DNA from: Hahellaceae bacterium | Lineage (GTDB): Bacteria; Pseudomonadota; Gammaproteobacteria; Pseudomonadales; Oleiphilaceae | Direction: 5' to 3' | NCBI GenBank assembly: GCA_024234575.1 | Contig: JACKOB010000002.1 | Span: forward strand, 1,736,001 to 1,800,000 | DNA length: 64,000 bases | In this document: in pieces, positions 21,232 to 29,566 of the stretch | Layout: every line of letters begins with the position of its first letter | Position numbering within the stretch: the stretch's first letter is position 1 | The notes under the pieces: model-generated | The model's database searches: none | What the model was told of the DNA's origin: nothing | What the model saw: only the letters and a program-made list of their open reading frames with translations | Made by a program: the position numbers and the translations under genes

Positions 21232-22113
21232 TTAACAGTCAAAGCGAATAATGAAGTTCTGGTTGTTGGCAATGGGTTCACCCAAGCTGATGACACCCTT
21301 GCCCTGCAGGGGTAACTCTTCTCTTTTTAGAAAGAGTTCTGGTTCACCGCCGGTTTTAACCCAGGTGCCATTGGTGCTGTGGTCTACCAGGACAAACTTG
21401 TTGCGTCGAAATTCAATCCAGGCGTGCTTGCGAGACGCAAAAGGAGAGGGTACTACCAGGTCGCATTCAGCGTCACGGCCGATAGTGTAATCCGTCATTG
21501 CTGGTGTCACTGCAATAATGGTTCCCTGCACATGAATAGTAATTTTGCTGATAGACGTTTCCCGGTTCACGGGTTTGATAACGGGCATCAGTGCCGTCAT
21601 GCTGCCAGTGTTTTCTTCCCAATTTATCAGACAAATGGGCACGCTTTCTTTAAATGCTTTAATTTTCGCGTAGTCGAACCGCTTAGCGTAAAGCTGGTTC
21701 TCTGGTGATAAACAGTCCACAGTAATTTCTGAGGTGACAATCTGCCAGGGGTTGGCGACGGCAACCATTCTTGCGGCGGTATTAACGGCGTCACCGAAGA
21801 CATCGTTGTTTTCTAATATCGCAGGGCCATAATGATAGCCCACACGCACTGCGACAGAACCTCTGGCTGCTTCGAAGTGTTGCTGGATGGCTCTGGCTGC
21901 GGCGGTAGCGGCATTAGGGTCATCAAACCTTGCCATGATTTCATCACCAATGGTTTTGATGACAATACCTGCATTGATGTTAATCAGGCTTTCCATGATG
22001 CGCATGCTGCTTGATATCGCCTCTTTAGCGCGTTCATCCCCTATCTTTTTATAGAGGTCTGAGCTGCCAGCAACATCGGCGAACAATACAGCATAATTTT
22101 GTGATGACATCAT
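21232..22113 (-). CDS. Class III adenylate/guanylate cyclase with C-terminal FHA domain
   Basis: 293-residue protein with a class III cyclase catalytic domain (~5-165) and an FHA phosphothreonine-binding domain (~205-290). Catalytic features look intact: metal aspartates in FADVAGSSDLY and TIGDEIMARF, the base-contacting Lys in VIKTIGDE, an Asp in NDVFGDAV and the transition-state Asn/Arg in VNTAARM. Lys plus Asp at the specificity positions favour ATP, hence cAMP. The FHA core is YTIGRDAECDL, SRKHAWIEF and DHSTNGTWV. No membrane segment is present. It diverges from the HDOD gene at 22461. The first two codons are both ATG. Confidence 0.92.
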   Translation of the reverse strand: MMSSQNYAVLFADVAGSSDLYKKIGDERAKEAISSSMRIMESLININAGIVIKTIGDEIMARFDDPNAATAAARAIQQHFEAARGSVAVRVGYHYGPAILENNDVFGDAVNTAARMVAVANPWQIVTSEITVDCLSPENQLYAKRFDYAKIKAFKESVPICLINWEENTGSMTALMPVIKPVNRETSISKITIHVQGTIIAVTPAMTDYTIGRDAECDLVVPSPFASRKHAWIEFRRNKFVLVDHSTNGTWVKTGGEPELFLKREELPLQGKGVISLGEPIANNQNFIIRFDC

Positions 22114-22460
22114 CAGCTATCCGGAAATTCTCTTGTGTTGGGCTGGTATGCCTTGCCCTACAATTTAGTCGCTACCCTGACCACCTAATCCTTTTGTCTA
22201 ATACTCTCTTTATTATAGTCAGCTGTCTCAAGGTGCAAGGTGTTTTTACGCAGTATTTTCTAATATGTTCGGGTATTGCAGTCATGTTGCCGTGTAGATA
22301 AGGCTTCCGCAGAAATAGCATCAGGTTATAGCGTTGACTCTGGCTACATGCCAGGGTATCTGCAAGCTAAAATTTGTCTAAAATTGAAGTGACTTTGACA
22401 CATTGACTGATAGACTGAAGTGATAACACCTTCTTTTCCGGTAATAACGGTTATTGATTT
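22114..22460. other. Divergent intergenic region, cyclase-FHA / HDOD
   Basis: 347 bp without a credible gene. It should hold both promoters. I see TTGACA and TTGACT boxes at about 22390-22410 but no well-spaced -10, and only an off-register CRP-like dyad. Confidence 0.5.
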
Positions 22461-23723
22461 ATGATGCAACAAGCGCAGCTCAAACTGGATAACCTCAAGG
22501 CGCTTAATCCCTTGGGAAAATTGACGGATGAACAGTTGGTTTTGTTGGCCTCACGTGCACACACGCGGCACTTCAAAAAGCGTAGTCTGGTGCTGGAGCG
22601 GGGCTCTGCCGATCATCATGAATATTTTTTACTTGCAGGTACGGTAGTTCTTGAGGCGAGTGATGGACGCAAGGCTATGGTGGAGGCGGGTAGTGAACGA
22701 GCTCGTTCGGCACTGGCGCACCTGCAGCCCAGGCAATATAACGTTTTAGCCGCCTCTGACTGTGAATTTTTAGTTGTTGCAGAAGAAGTGCTTGCGCAAT
22801 TGTTGAAAGAGGCTCCTTCTGCCAGTTACCACGGTGAAAGCCGCGCGGCTGGTGGCGATGCCAACTATGAACTGCTGATGGATTTTTATGCAGATCTGAA
22901 AAACAATCAGTTTAAATTGCCCAGTGTTCCTGATATTGCTTTTAGAATCAAAGATCTGATAGATAAAGATTGCTCATCAGCAGAAGACATCGCCAAGGTT
23001 GTGGGGGCTGACCCCGCGATGGTTGTGAAAATTATTCGTGCTTGTAATAGCCCTTTGTATCGCGGGTTTTCAGAAGTTGAATCCTGTCGTGATGCGGTTG
23101 TCAGGCTTGGCATGGAAACGACCCGTCAGTTGGTCACCATATTTTCCATGCGCGAGCTGTTTAAAACCAAAAGGAAAGAACTGCAGGCTGCGATGGAAGA
23201 TGTTTGGCAACGTTCACGTCATGTCGCTGCTATTGCCTATGTGCTGGCAGAAATAACCCCTGGACTTAATAAGGATCATGCACTTTTGGCTGGGTTAATT
23301 CACGATATTGGTGCGGTGCCGGTTATTTGTTATGCCGAGTCTTACGTCGATTTGTGGGCAGATGAAAAGAATCTGAGAGAAGCAATTGGCGAGCTAAAAG
23401 GTGAGCTTGGCAGCACGTTGCTAGAGCATTGGGGGTTTGTTGATAACCTAATAGAAGTGGTCAACCATTCTGAAGATTGGCTGTATGAGTCAGGGCATGA
23501 CAAACCAAACTATGCAGACTTAGTCATTGTGGCAAAGATGCATACCCTGATCGGCAAGCCTGGGCAAAAAGATTTGCCGCCTTTTAACTCGATCCCTGCA
23601 TTCCAAAAGCTGGCCAACGGGGGACTGACACCCCAGAAAAGTCTGAAAGTGCTGGTCGAAGCCCGACACAAAATAGATGAAGTGCTTAACTTGCTGGGTC
23701 CAGATTATCGCGTTGCTGTTTAG
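22461..23723 (+). CDS. HDOD-domain protein with N-terminal cyclic-nucleotide-binding-like fold
   Basis: 420-residue cytoplasmic signalling protein. Residues ~15-125 look like a cyclic-nucleotide-binding beta-roll (FKKRSLVLERGSADHHEYFL, then AASDCEFLVV), but the phosphate-binding cassette motif (FGE...RAA) is not recognisable. Residues ~150-350 are an HDOD domain (LPSVPDIAFRIKDLI, DPAMVVKIIRACNSPLYRG, GLIHDIGAVPVICYAE), a non-catalytic HD-GYP relative found in bacterial signalling proteins. It diverges from a putative adenylate cyclase, which makes a local cAMP link tempting, but binding cannot be read from sequence. Its stop overlaps that of the convergent channel gene. Confidence 0.88.
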   Translation: MMQQAQLKLDNLKALNPLGKLTDEQLVLLASRAHTRHFKKRSLVLERGSADHHEYFLLAGTVVLEASDGRKAMVEAGSERARSALAHLQPRQYNVLAASDCEFLVVAEEVLAQLLKEAPSASYHGESRAAGGDANYELLMDFYADLKNNQFKLPSVPDIAFRIKDLIDKDCSSAEDIAKVVGADPAMVVKIIRACNSPLYRGFSEVESCRDAVVRLGMETTRQLVTIFSMRELFKTKRKELQAAMEDVWQRSRHVAAIAYVLAEITPGLNKDHALLAGLIHDIGAVPVICYAESYVDLWADEKNLREAIGELKGELGSTLLEHWGFVDNLIEVVNHSEDWLYESGHDKPNYADLVIVAKMHTLIGKPGQKDLPPFNSIPAFQKLANGGLTPQKSLKVLVEARHKIDEVLNLLGPDYRVAV

Positions 23724-24553
23724 CCTGTTTTGTCGGTTGTGTCTGCCTGCCCGTCTTGCTCTTTTTGCTGTTGTTTAACGATATAGCTCAAGCTTTTTTC
23801 GAGGCGAATTATTTTGGCGTCGAGGTCTTCTAGTTTGCTTAAAATACGATGCTCCCGATGCAAAATTTCACGCTCTTCTTTGGAAATGATAAAAGCAGAA
23901 AAGTTTGCTGTTAGTAGCGAGAACAGACCTATACCCATCAGTATTAAGAAAGATGCAAAAAGTCGGCCTTCAGTGCTCAGAGGTACCAGGTCGCCGTAAC
24001 CTACTGTCGTTACGGTCACCCATGCCCACCATATACCATCCCAGGGAGTATCAAAGCCCGGATCGATGGCGGCTATTAAAAAACCCGACATAACAATAAC
24101 GATAAAGGCCACCATTAACGTTGTGCCAAGGTGGTTTCTAACCAAAACGCGTCTGGCGGTGCTGCTTACCTGTACCAGAAAATCAAAAAGAACAATTAAT
24201 CTGAGTGCTCGCAATGCACTGGCTGAGGGTAGTTCGGCCCATATAATGGGAAAGCCCAGCAAGATAATGACAACATTTATCCAGTTTCCTTTTATGTACC
24301 CCCACTTATCATTAACAAGATAAGTCATCACCGTTGTTTCAAAAAGGAAGAACGACCAGATAATCCAATCCGTGTTATTGGCTGCTTTGATGGTCATATG
24401 GCCGCTGGCTTCCAGGTACCATTCAATAATAATCCAGATAGCCATTGCCAGCATGGGGCCATCCATAAAACGTGAGAACCTTCTGGCCCGTGCAGTTTCA
24501 TTTGCGGCAACGCCTGCCAGACCAAGAATTCTCGGGAAGGATGTGGAGTTCAT
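23720..24553 (-). CDS. Voltage-gated-type potassium channel
   Basis: Inner-membrane ion channel with the selectivity filter TVTTVGYGDLVP and the pore helix WDGIWWAWVTV. About six membrane segments are visible, including an S4-like segment with regular arginines (ALRALRLIVLFDFLVQ), so it resembles the Kv/KvAP group. The C-terminus is a short coiled coil (REHRILSKLEDLDAKIIRLE) with no RCK/TrkA domain. I place the start at 24553 (MNSTSFPRI); the frame opens to 24631, and neither start has a strong ribosome site. The stop overlaps the convergent HDOD gene's stop. Confidence 0.9.
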   Translation of the reverse strand: MNSTSFPRILGLAGVAANETARARRFSRFMDGPMLAMAIWIIIEWYLEASGHMTIKAANNTDWIIWSFFLFETTVMTYLVNDKWGYIKGNWINVVIILLGFPIIWAELPSASALRALRLIVLFDFLVQVSSTARRVLVRNHLGTTLMVAFIVIVMSGFLIAAIDPGFDTPWDGIWWAWVTVTTVGYGDLVPLSTEGRLFASFLILMGIGLFSLLTANFSAFIISKEEREILHREHRILSKLEDLDAKIIRLEKSLSYIVKQQQKEQDGQADTTDKTG

Positions 24554-24776
24554 TGTTACAATTATTATCCAAATAAAGTGTGTGCTAAAAAGTATAGACT
24601 TAAAAAAGATAACTGAAATGTCATGGCTCAATCTGGGTGAACATAAAAACCAATACGAAAAAATTGCCTTGCGATTGGTGTCGTCGGTTGCGCTTAGTCA
24701 CCAAGAAATATAATAATCGGGCAACAAATTTCGAAATGGCGAGTAAAAAGAGAGAGTTATCTTCAAGGAGAATTTT

Positions 24777-25220
24777 TTGTCACGAGTGAATATTAGTTTT
24801 CCAGACCCGGTATTGTTTACGCATGATTTGCGGGTGCGGACATACGACATCAATAAAGGTGGGCATCTGGGGCATGATCGACTGGTGTCTTTGCTGCACG
24901 AAGCCAGAGAACATTTCTTTTTTAAGCTGGGTTTTAAAGAGTTGGACATTGATGGTATCGGCATTGTTGTTGCTGATTTGATGGTGCAGTACCTGGGCGA
25001 GGCGTTTATGGCGCAGCGTCTGGAAATTGACATGTCTATCTCGGGTGTTGGTAGAAAAAGTGTCGATATGTATTATCGGGTAAAATGTATTGATAACAAC
25101 GAGTTAGTTGCCTTGGCTAAAACAGCCATTGTCTTTTTTGACTACGGACCGCGAGCTGCGGTAGAAGTGCCGCCAGTATTTTTATCTCGCATTAAAGAGC
25201 GAATGGGGTGGGCTCTGTGA
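24777..25220 (+). CDS. Acyl-CoA thioesterase-like (hotdog fold) protein
   Basis: 147-residue single hotdog domain of the 4-hydroxybenzoyl-CoA thioesterase superfamily. Seen: LRVRTYDINKGGHLGHDRLVSLLHEAREHFF, which has the usual D-x-x-x-G-H active-site arrangement with Asn in the position after Asp-Ile, and the later strand region AKTAIVFFDY. Substrate unknown. The start is TTG at 24777, well placed after AAGGAG (24765-24770); the next in-frame candidate, GTG at 24786, is too far from it. It overlaps the following LON-domain gene by 4 bp. Confidence 0.85.
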   Translation: MSRVNISFPDPVLFTHDLRVRTYDINKGGHLGHDRLVSLLHEAREHFFFKLGFKELDIDGIGIVVADLMVQYLGEAFMAQRLEIDMSISGVGRKSVDMYYRVKCIDNNELVALAKTAIVFFDYGPRAAVEVPPVFLSRIKERMGWAL

Positions 25221-25792
25221 GCATGCCATTGTTCCCTCTGAACTCGGTGCTTTGCCCCAAAGGGCGCATACCGCTGCAACTGTTTGAGCATCGCTATATT
25301 GATATGCTTTCTTCCTGTCTCAAAACAGGGCAAGGCTTTGTGCTGGTATTACTGCAGGATGGTAAAGATACGGACACTCATGTCAGGTTTTATGCAACAG
25401 GTACATCCGTATTTATTCAGGATTTCAATCAGCTACCCAATGGCATGCTGGGTATTACCGTCGAGGCAATCGAAAAGGTTGCTGTCACCTCTGTTTCCCA
25501 AAACGACACTGGCCTGCATTCGGGGACGGTTACTGTTCTTGCCGAAGAGCCATATCAGACGTTACCTTCGGGTTTTGATGACCTGGTGTCGCTGCTGCAA
25601 CGACTAATGGCGTACCCAGCGGTCAGCGAGTTGAATATGGACGTCGATTGGCAGGATGCCCGCCATATTGGTTGGCGACTGACAGAACTACTGCCTGTCA
25701 GTAAACATGACAAGCAGCGCTTGTTGGAGCTGGATGATCCTATTGTGCGGTTGCAGCAAATTGACGAGTTGCTCGATTTACTCGGAAGCTAA
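25217..25792 (+). CDS. Stand-alone LON N-terminal (substrate-binding) domain protein
   Basis: About 191 residues matching the LON substrate-binding domain only (PLFPLNSVLCPKGRIPLQLFEHRYIDML near the N-terminus, LEVDWQDARHIGW-type region near the C-terminus as MDVDWQDARHIGWRL); the ATPase and protease domains are absent. Such proteins are widespread in proteobacteria but without a settled role. I chose the GTG at 25217, which overlaps the thioesterase stop (GTGA) and implies coupling; GTG 25208 or ATG 25223 are alternatives. Its 3' end is 33 bp from the convergent DedA-PAP2 gene. Confidence 0.85.
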   Translation: MSMPLFPLNSVLCPKGRIPLQLFEHRYIDMLSSCLKTGQGFVLVLLQDGKDTDTHVRFYATGTSVFIQDFNQLPNGMLGITVEAIEKVAVTSVSQNDTGLHSGTVTVLAEEPYQTLPSGFDDLVSLLQRLMAYPAVSELNMDVDWQDARHIGWRLTELLPVSKHDKQRLLELDDPIVRLQQIDELLDLLGS

Positions 25793-25825
25793 CCAGCTCA
25801 GAAGTAGCGACAGCCACTGCCTGAA

Positions 25826-27271
25826 TCATAACAGTTGATACTTTAATACTGCGCCGTCAAATTTAACGTAAACGTAGGTCACCGCTGTCACAAGATATAC
25901 TATCAGTGCCGCCAGTGTGGAGCTGTCAACCGTTAACGCCTCTTTGTCGTAACGACTAAACGATACTCGGGTTATGGCAGTAATCAGCAACCCTAGCAGG
26001 ATTCCGCCCAACACATCGGTAAACCAATGTACCCCCAGATATAGGCGGCTCAAGCTGATTAACAGCACTGGCACCAGGCACAGCAGATAAGTTTTCCAGC
26101 GTTGCCTGGCCTCCTGCTCTTGTGCGATAAAGGTTGCGAGCAGCATCCAGAAAACGGTGGCGCCGCTGGCATGACCGCTGGGGAAAGAGAATGATGTTGG
26201 TGGAGCGTTAACGAGTGCGGGCCTGGCTAGCGCAAAGAGGTCTTTCAATCCGTGTGATAGTAGCATGGTGGCAAGTCCTGCCAGTAGCACATGCATAGCC
26301 GCCGCGTAATGGCCACGGAACAGCAGCAGGGCAATTGCCAAAGCAAAAACCAATGTATGAAACCCTGAATTTCCCAGCAGTGTCACGCAGATAAATAGCG
26401 GATCAAACAGGGGGTGGCGCAGCTGCGTGATAAATTCGGTTACCTGAATATCGCTGGGTGTGAGCAACGATGTCATGGAGACCACGGTCGCAAGTAATGT
26501 AAGTAACGTCAGCGAGAGTCCGGCAAGGGTGATTGAAGGCAGTGGGAACTCACCTCGGATGTCTGGTCTGTGGCGGCTAAGAATCTTCCAGAATAAGTGT
26601 GCCTGTGAATATTGCTTTATGTGGTGAGACAGTCTTTGGTAGACAGCGCCGTCGCTTTGCAGGGCCCACTGGATACGGATACTAAGTAGCAGAATTGCGG
26701 CAATGGCTGTTATGGATCCCAGTAGAATAGGGTAAAAGTGGGGGGGAAGTTTCACGTCCAGCTGTAGTGATGCCCCCACCAAAAAGCCGGGTAGTACGTA
26801 CATAGGTGCCCAGACGATGGCTGAAGAAGCGTTGTAGATAAAGAAACGCTTCGCTGACATATTTAGTGCGCCGGCAACCATAGGAATAATGGGTCGTATA
26901 GGGCCAATAAAACGGCCGATAATAACGCTTTTTCCGCCATGGGTTTCGAAGAAACGAGTGCCAGATTGCAGTACTTTTGGGTAGCGGGAAAAAGGCCAAA
27001 TATGATGAATCCGATCCTTAAAGTGCTTCCCAAGCCAAAAGCTCAGGCCGTCGCCACTAACTGCCCCCAGAAATGCCATGAGAAGTGCGGTGGATAGCTG
27101 CGTTGCACCGTGACCGGTGAGTACGGCGAGAAAAAACAAAACGGCTACGCCAGGGATGATGACACCGGCTATAGCCAGTGACTCCAGGAATGCAGTAAAA
27201 AATATTGCCGCAGCAAGCCATTGCTGGTGCTGATTAAGCCAGGATTCTAATAAATTGAGGAATTCGTTCAC
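25826..27271 (-). CDS. DedA-family / PAP2 phosphatase fusion protein
   Basis: 481-residue membrane protein. The N-terminal ~200 residues are a DedA/VTT domain (FLESLAIAGVIIPGVAVLF, GDGLSFWLGKHF, GRFIGPIRPIIPMVAGALNM), the family now linked to undecaprenyl-phosphate and phospholipid translocation. The C-terminal half is a PAP2 phosphatase with all three catalytic motifs: KDLFALARP, FSFPSGHASG and SRLYLGVHWFTD. Fusion of a lipid-carrier translocase-like domain with a lipid-phosphate phosphatase suggests recycling of undecaprenyl pyrophosphate or a phospholipid. The GTG start at 27271 overlaps the upstream GGDEF stop (GTGA). Confidence 0.93.
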   Translation of the reverse strand: MNEFLNLLESWLNQHQQWLAAAIFFTAFLESLAIAGVIIPGVAVLFFLAVLTGHGATQLSTALLMAFLGAVSGDGLSFWLGKHFKDRIHHIWPFSRYPKVLQSGTRFFETHGGKSVIIGRFIGPIRPIIPMVAGALNMSAKRFFIYNASSAIVWAPMYVLPGFLVGASLQLDVKLPPHFYPILLGSITAIAAILLLSIRIQWALQSDGAVYQRLSHHIKQYSQAHLFWKILSRHRPDIRGEFPLPSITLAGLSLTLLTLLATVVSMTSLLTPSDIQVTEFITQLRHPLFDPLFICVTLLGNSGFHTLVFALAIALLLFRGHYAAAMHVLLAGLATMLLSHGLKDLFALARPALVNAPPTSFSFPSGHASGATVFWMLLATFIAQEQEARQRWKTYLLCLVPVLLISLSRLYLGVHWFTDVLGGILLGLLITAITRVSFSRYDKEALTVDSSTLAALIVYLVTAVTYVYVKFDGAVLKYQLL

Positions 27272-28248
27272 GTGTCGCTGTGGGCTACTCTGTTATGGCC
27301 TTTTTTCTGCGCGTCAGCAAGAGCGTTATTGGCAGAGCTAACCATATCTTTACTGCTTCTGTGCTCTGCCGTCAAGGTGGTGCAGCCAACACTTACCGAT
27401 ATGGAATCGACAACCGGCCAGTTACCTTCTTCTGCACGTCGGCGGATACGTTCGGCAATAACAAGCAGTCCTTCGGTGGGAGTGTTGGGCAATAACAAAT
27501 AGAACCGTTCTTCACCATCGTAATACAGACTATCGCCTGCGCGAATCATGCTGATCAGCATTTTCGACAACTCTGCGAGAAGGTCGCTTGCTACCGCTTG
27601 GCCATGCACATCTTTTACCTGGGGGAAGTAATCAATTTCCATTGAAATTAATGAGAGTGGGTGCCCCGTGTCATCGGCCCGACTCACTTCTTTCACCAGG
27701 GTCTCATCGAAATGACGGATGTTGTATGCACCGGTCATGGAGTCAGTAATAGATAGCTCGACGAGAGACTGATTACGATGGTGGTGTAAATAAGCAAACA
27801 TTCCCGCAATACCTGCAAGCAGCATGTAGCTCGAAAAGAAACGCATGCCTTCAAAAAGCCCTGCAATAATCGTGACGAGCAGAGAAATCAATGACAGCGT
27901 GATGATATTAAAGAATAAGGCTGATCGTAGAGATAAAGAGAGAAAGCTCAGCAACCCGAGAGGGTACAGCCAGTGCAATGCACCAAATTCACCATGATTA
28001 ATCCGTAACGCAATCACGAGCACTGCTGATGACAAAATCACCTCGTGACCTGTTTCGCGTAGTTGGCGCTTCACCTGCAGTATTGAGAACGCCGAGCCAA
28101 ATATAAATAAGGGTATAAATAGCGCGGCAGTATAAAACAAATAATACAAACCATATTGGTAGTTCAGCCAGGCCAGCATAGCCATCAACAACGCAGCAAC
28201 AGTATAAAGTTCCGCTCGCGTTTGTGCCCGCAGTTGTGCCTCTGTCAT
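27268..28248 (-). CDS. Membrane GGDEF-domain protein with degenerate active site
   Basis: 326 residues: about five N-terminal membrane helices (to ~160), then a GGDEF fold starting at SITDSMTGAYNIRHFDETL. At the signature position the sequence is YYDGEERFYLLLP, so the canonical G-G-D/E-E-F is not preserved (GEERF by alignment to the following strand). An RxxD motif (RAGD) remains just before it, as in inhibitory c-di-GMP sites. Probably not an efficient diguanylate cyclase; it may sense c-di-GMP or GTP. It starts with ATGA overlapping the upstream paralogue's stop and ends overlapping the DedA-PAP2 start. Confidence 0.9.
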   Translation of the reverse strand: MTEAQLRAQTRAELYTVAALLMAMLAWLNYQYGLYYLFYTAALFIPLFIFGSAFSILQVKRQLRETGHEVILSSAVLVIALRINHGEFGALHWLYPLGLLSFLSLSLRSALFFNIITLSLISLLVTIIAGLFEGMRFFSSYMLLAGIAGMFAYLHHHRNQSLVELSITDSMTGAYNIRHFDETLVKEVSRADDTGHPLSLISMEIDYFPQVKDVHGQAVASDLLAELSKMLISMIRAGDSLYYDGEERFYLLLPNTPTEGLLVIAERIRRRAEEGNWPVVDSISVSVGCTTLTAEHRSSKDMVSSANNALADAQKKGHNRVAHSDT

Positions 28249-29243
28249 ATCACCCCCTGCGCAGTCTCTTTATCTGTATAGCTTGACGTGCGGTTCTTTC
28301 CGCCACTCTGCGCCTGGCGTAATGCTAGGATGGCTTTTTGAATCATTGTTGCAGAGTCGTCGCCAACATTCAGGCCAGCGACACCCACGCTCACCGTCAT
28401 CATGGCATCATCAATGCGTAATGATTTTTTACAACGTAGTCGAATCGCTTCGGCCTTTTTGAAAGCTTCACGGGTGCCTATTAAGGGCAATATGATTAAG
28501 AACTGTGCCTGTTCATAACGGTAATAGGTGTCGAATGGGCGTAGTGACTCATGCAGCATTTTGCCCAGTTGTTTAAGCACTATTTCGCTGTCTCCGGGTG
28601 AAAGTGAACCCATAAAATCCGGGTCGATAGATGTCGCCAGCATACTCAGTGGCGTGCCTTCTCTTTCGCTGCGCAATATTTCTCTGGTCAGGTCATCGGC
28701 CAAATGTTCGCGGGTTGAAGCGAGAGTTAGGTTGTCAGTGCGTCGCAAAGGTTTAAGCTGTTTTTCTCTTTCTTCCCGCAGATAAACAAAAGCGCCAGTT
28801 AAAATTAGGCAGAAAAGATAGTTTATAAGCAACTGTATTTTTTCCGGACCCTGGAAGAAATTAGTAACCATAAAAATAAAGCCGACGCAGTGTAGTAATG
28901 CAATGACTGACGATTGCCGAATAGGGTAGATAAAAAAAGTAATTACCGGAAACGCATAAGCCCAGTTAGCAGCATAACTTCCCTCTGTGATTGCGCTAAG
29001 AATTGTCGCTACGCCAAGCAGCGCGACGATAATGTGCGCAAGCCAGCGGTGGATGAGCGGGTTTTTCTCGGTCAGGCGTTTTTTCTGCGTTCTAAGCCAT
29101 ATCAGCAAAGCAAAAATCAACGCGGTGCCTGACGACAGGTATTCACCATAAAACAACGCGACGATGGAAAAAAGAGCGGTAGATAAGGCGACGGCGATGA
29201 AAACGTTGATCTGGACGTTTTGATTAATTTCTGTTTGCGACAT
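28245..29243 (-). CDS. Membrane GGDEF-domain protein, catalytic motif lost
   Basis: 332 residues: several N-terminal membrane helices followed by a GGDEF-like fold. The active-site signature is EQAQF (YYRYEQAQFLIILP) and the DxLTGLxNRR region is reduced to TDNLTLASTREHL, so cyclase activity is unlikely. The I-site-like RPFD is retained at the normal spacing. It is paralogous to the next gene and is first in a three-gene minus-strand operon with 4-bp overlaps (this gene, the second GGDEF, DedA-PAP2). Confidence 0.9.
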   Translation of the reverse strand: MSQTEINQNVQINVFIAVALSTALFSIVALFYGEYLSSGTALIFALLIWLRTQKKRLTEKNPLIHRWLAHIIVALLGVATILSAITEGSYAANWAYAFPVITFFIYPIRQSSVIALLHCVGFIFMVTNFFQGPEKIQLLINYLFCLILTGAFVYLREEREKQLKPLRRTDNLTLASTREHLADDLTREILRSEREGTPLSMLATSIDPDFMGSLSPGDSEIVLKQLGKMLHESLRPFDTYYRYEQAQFLIILPLIGTREAFKKAEAIRLRCKKSLRIDDAMMTVSVGVAGLNVGDDSATMIQKAILALRQAQSGGKNRTSSYTDKETAQGVI

Positions 29244-29566
29244 GATTCTTCAGCTTGGATTAATGGCTACGTCTTATCGAAGTCAGCTCGGACCGGCAGG
29301 TGGTGTCTCGTCCCCGCAAAAGCGGCTTGCTTTTAACTGTAGCTGAAAGGGGGCGCTTTTGACCAGTAAAAACCCTAAAAACAAGATGTTAAAGCGCTGT
29401 CAGGTATATTTGGCAAGTTTACTCGCGGTGCCTTCCATTCATAAAGCTCTCAGTGGCTATCCGCAGTGGCTATCCGCAGTGGCGGCGGTCAGATGGAATC
29501 TGCGCTACTGTTGGCGACAGCGACGCGTTATACTAGCCCGATGAATTGGATAGCGGGAACTTAAAA
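29244..29566. other. Divergent intergenic region, GGDEF operon / proA
   Basis: 323 bp without a credible gene. It holds a 13-bp tandem repeat at 29451-29483 and, just before proA, the ribosome site region AGCGGGAAC (29552-29560). Short open frames here have no ribosome site or family resemblance. Confidence 0.5.
29451..29483. repeat. 13-bp tandem repeat upstream of proA
   Basis: Two exact copies of CAGTGGCTATCCG (29451-29463, 29464-29476) followed by a partial third copy (CAGTGGC at 29477-29483). It lies 84 bp before the proA start codon. Confidence 0.85.

Noticed and set aside
22385..22405. GTGA...ACAC as a CRP site between the cyclase and HDOD genes
   Set aside because: The two half-sites are one base out of register.
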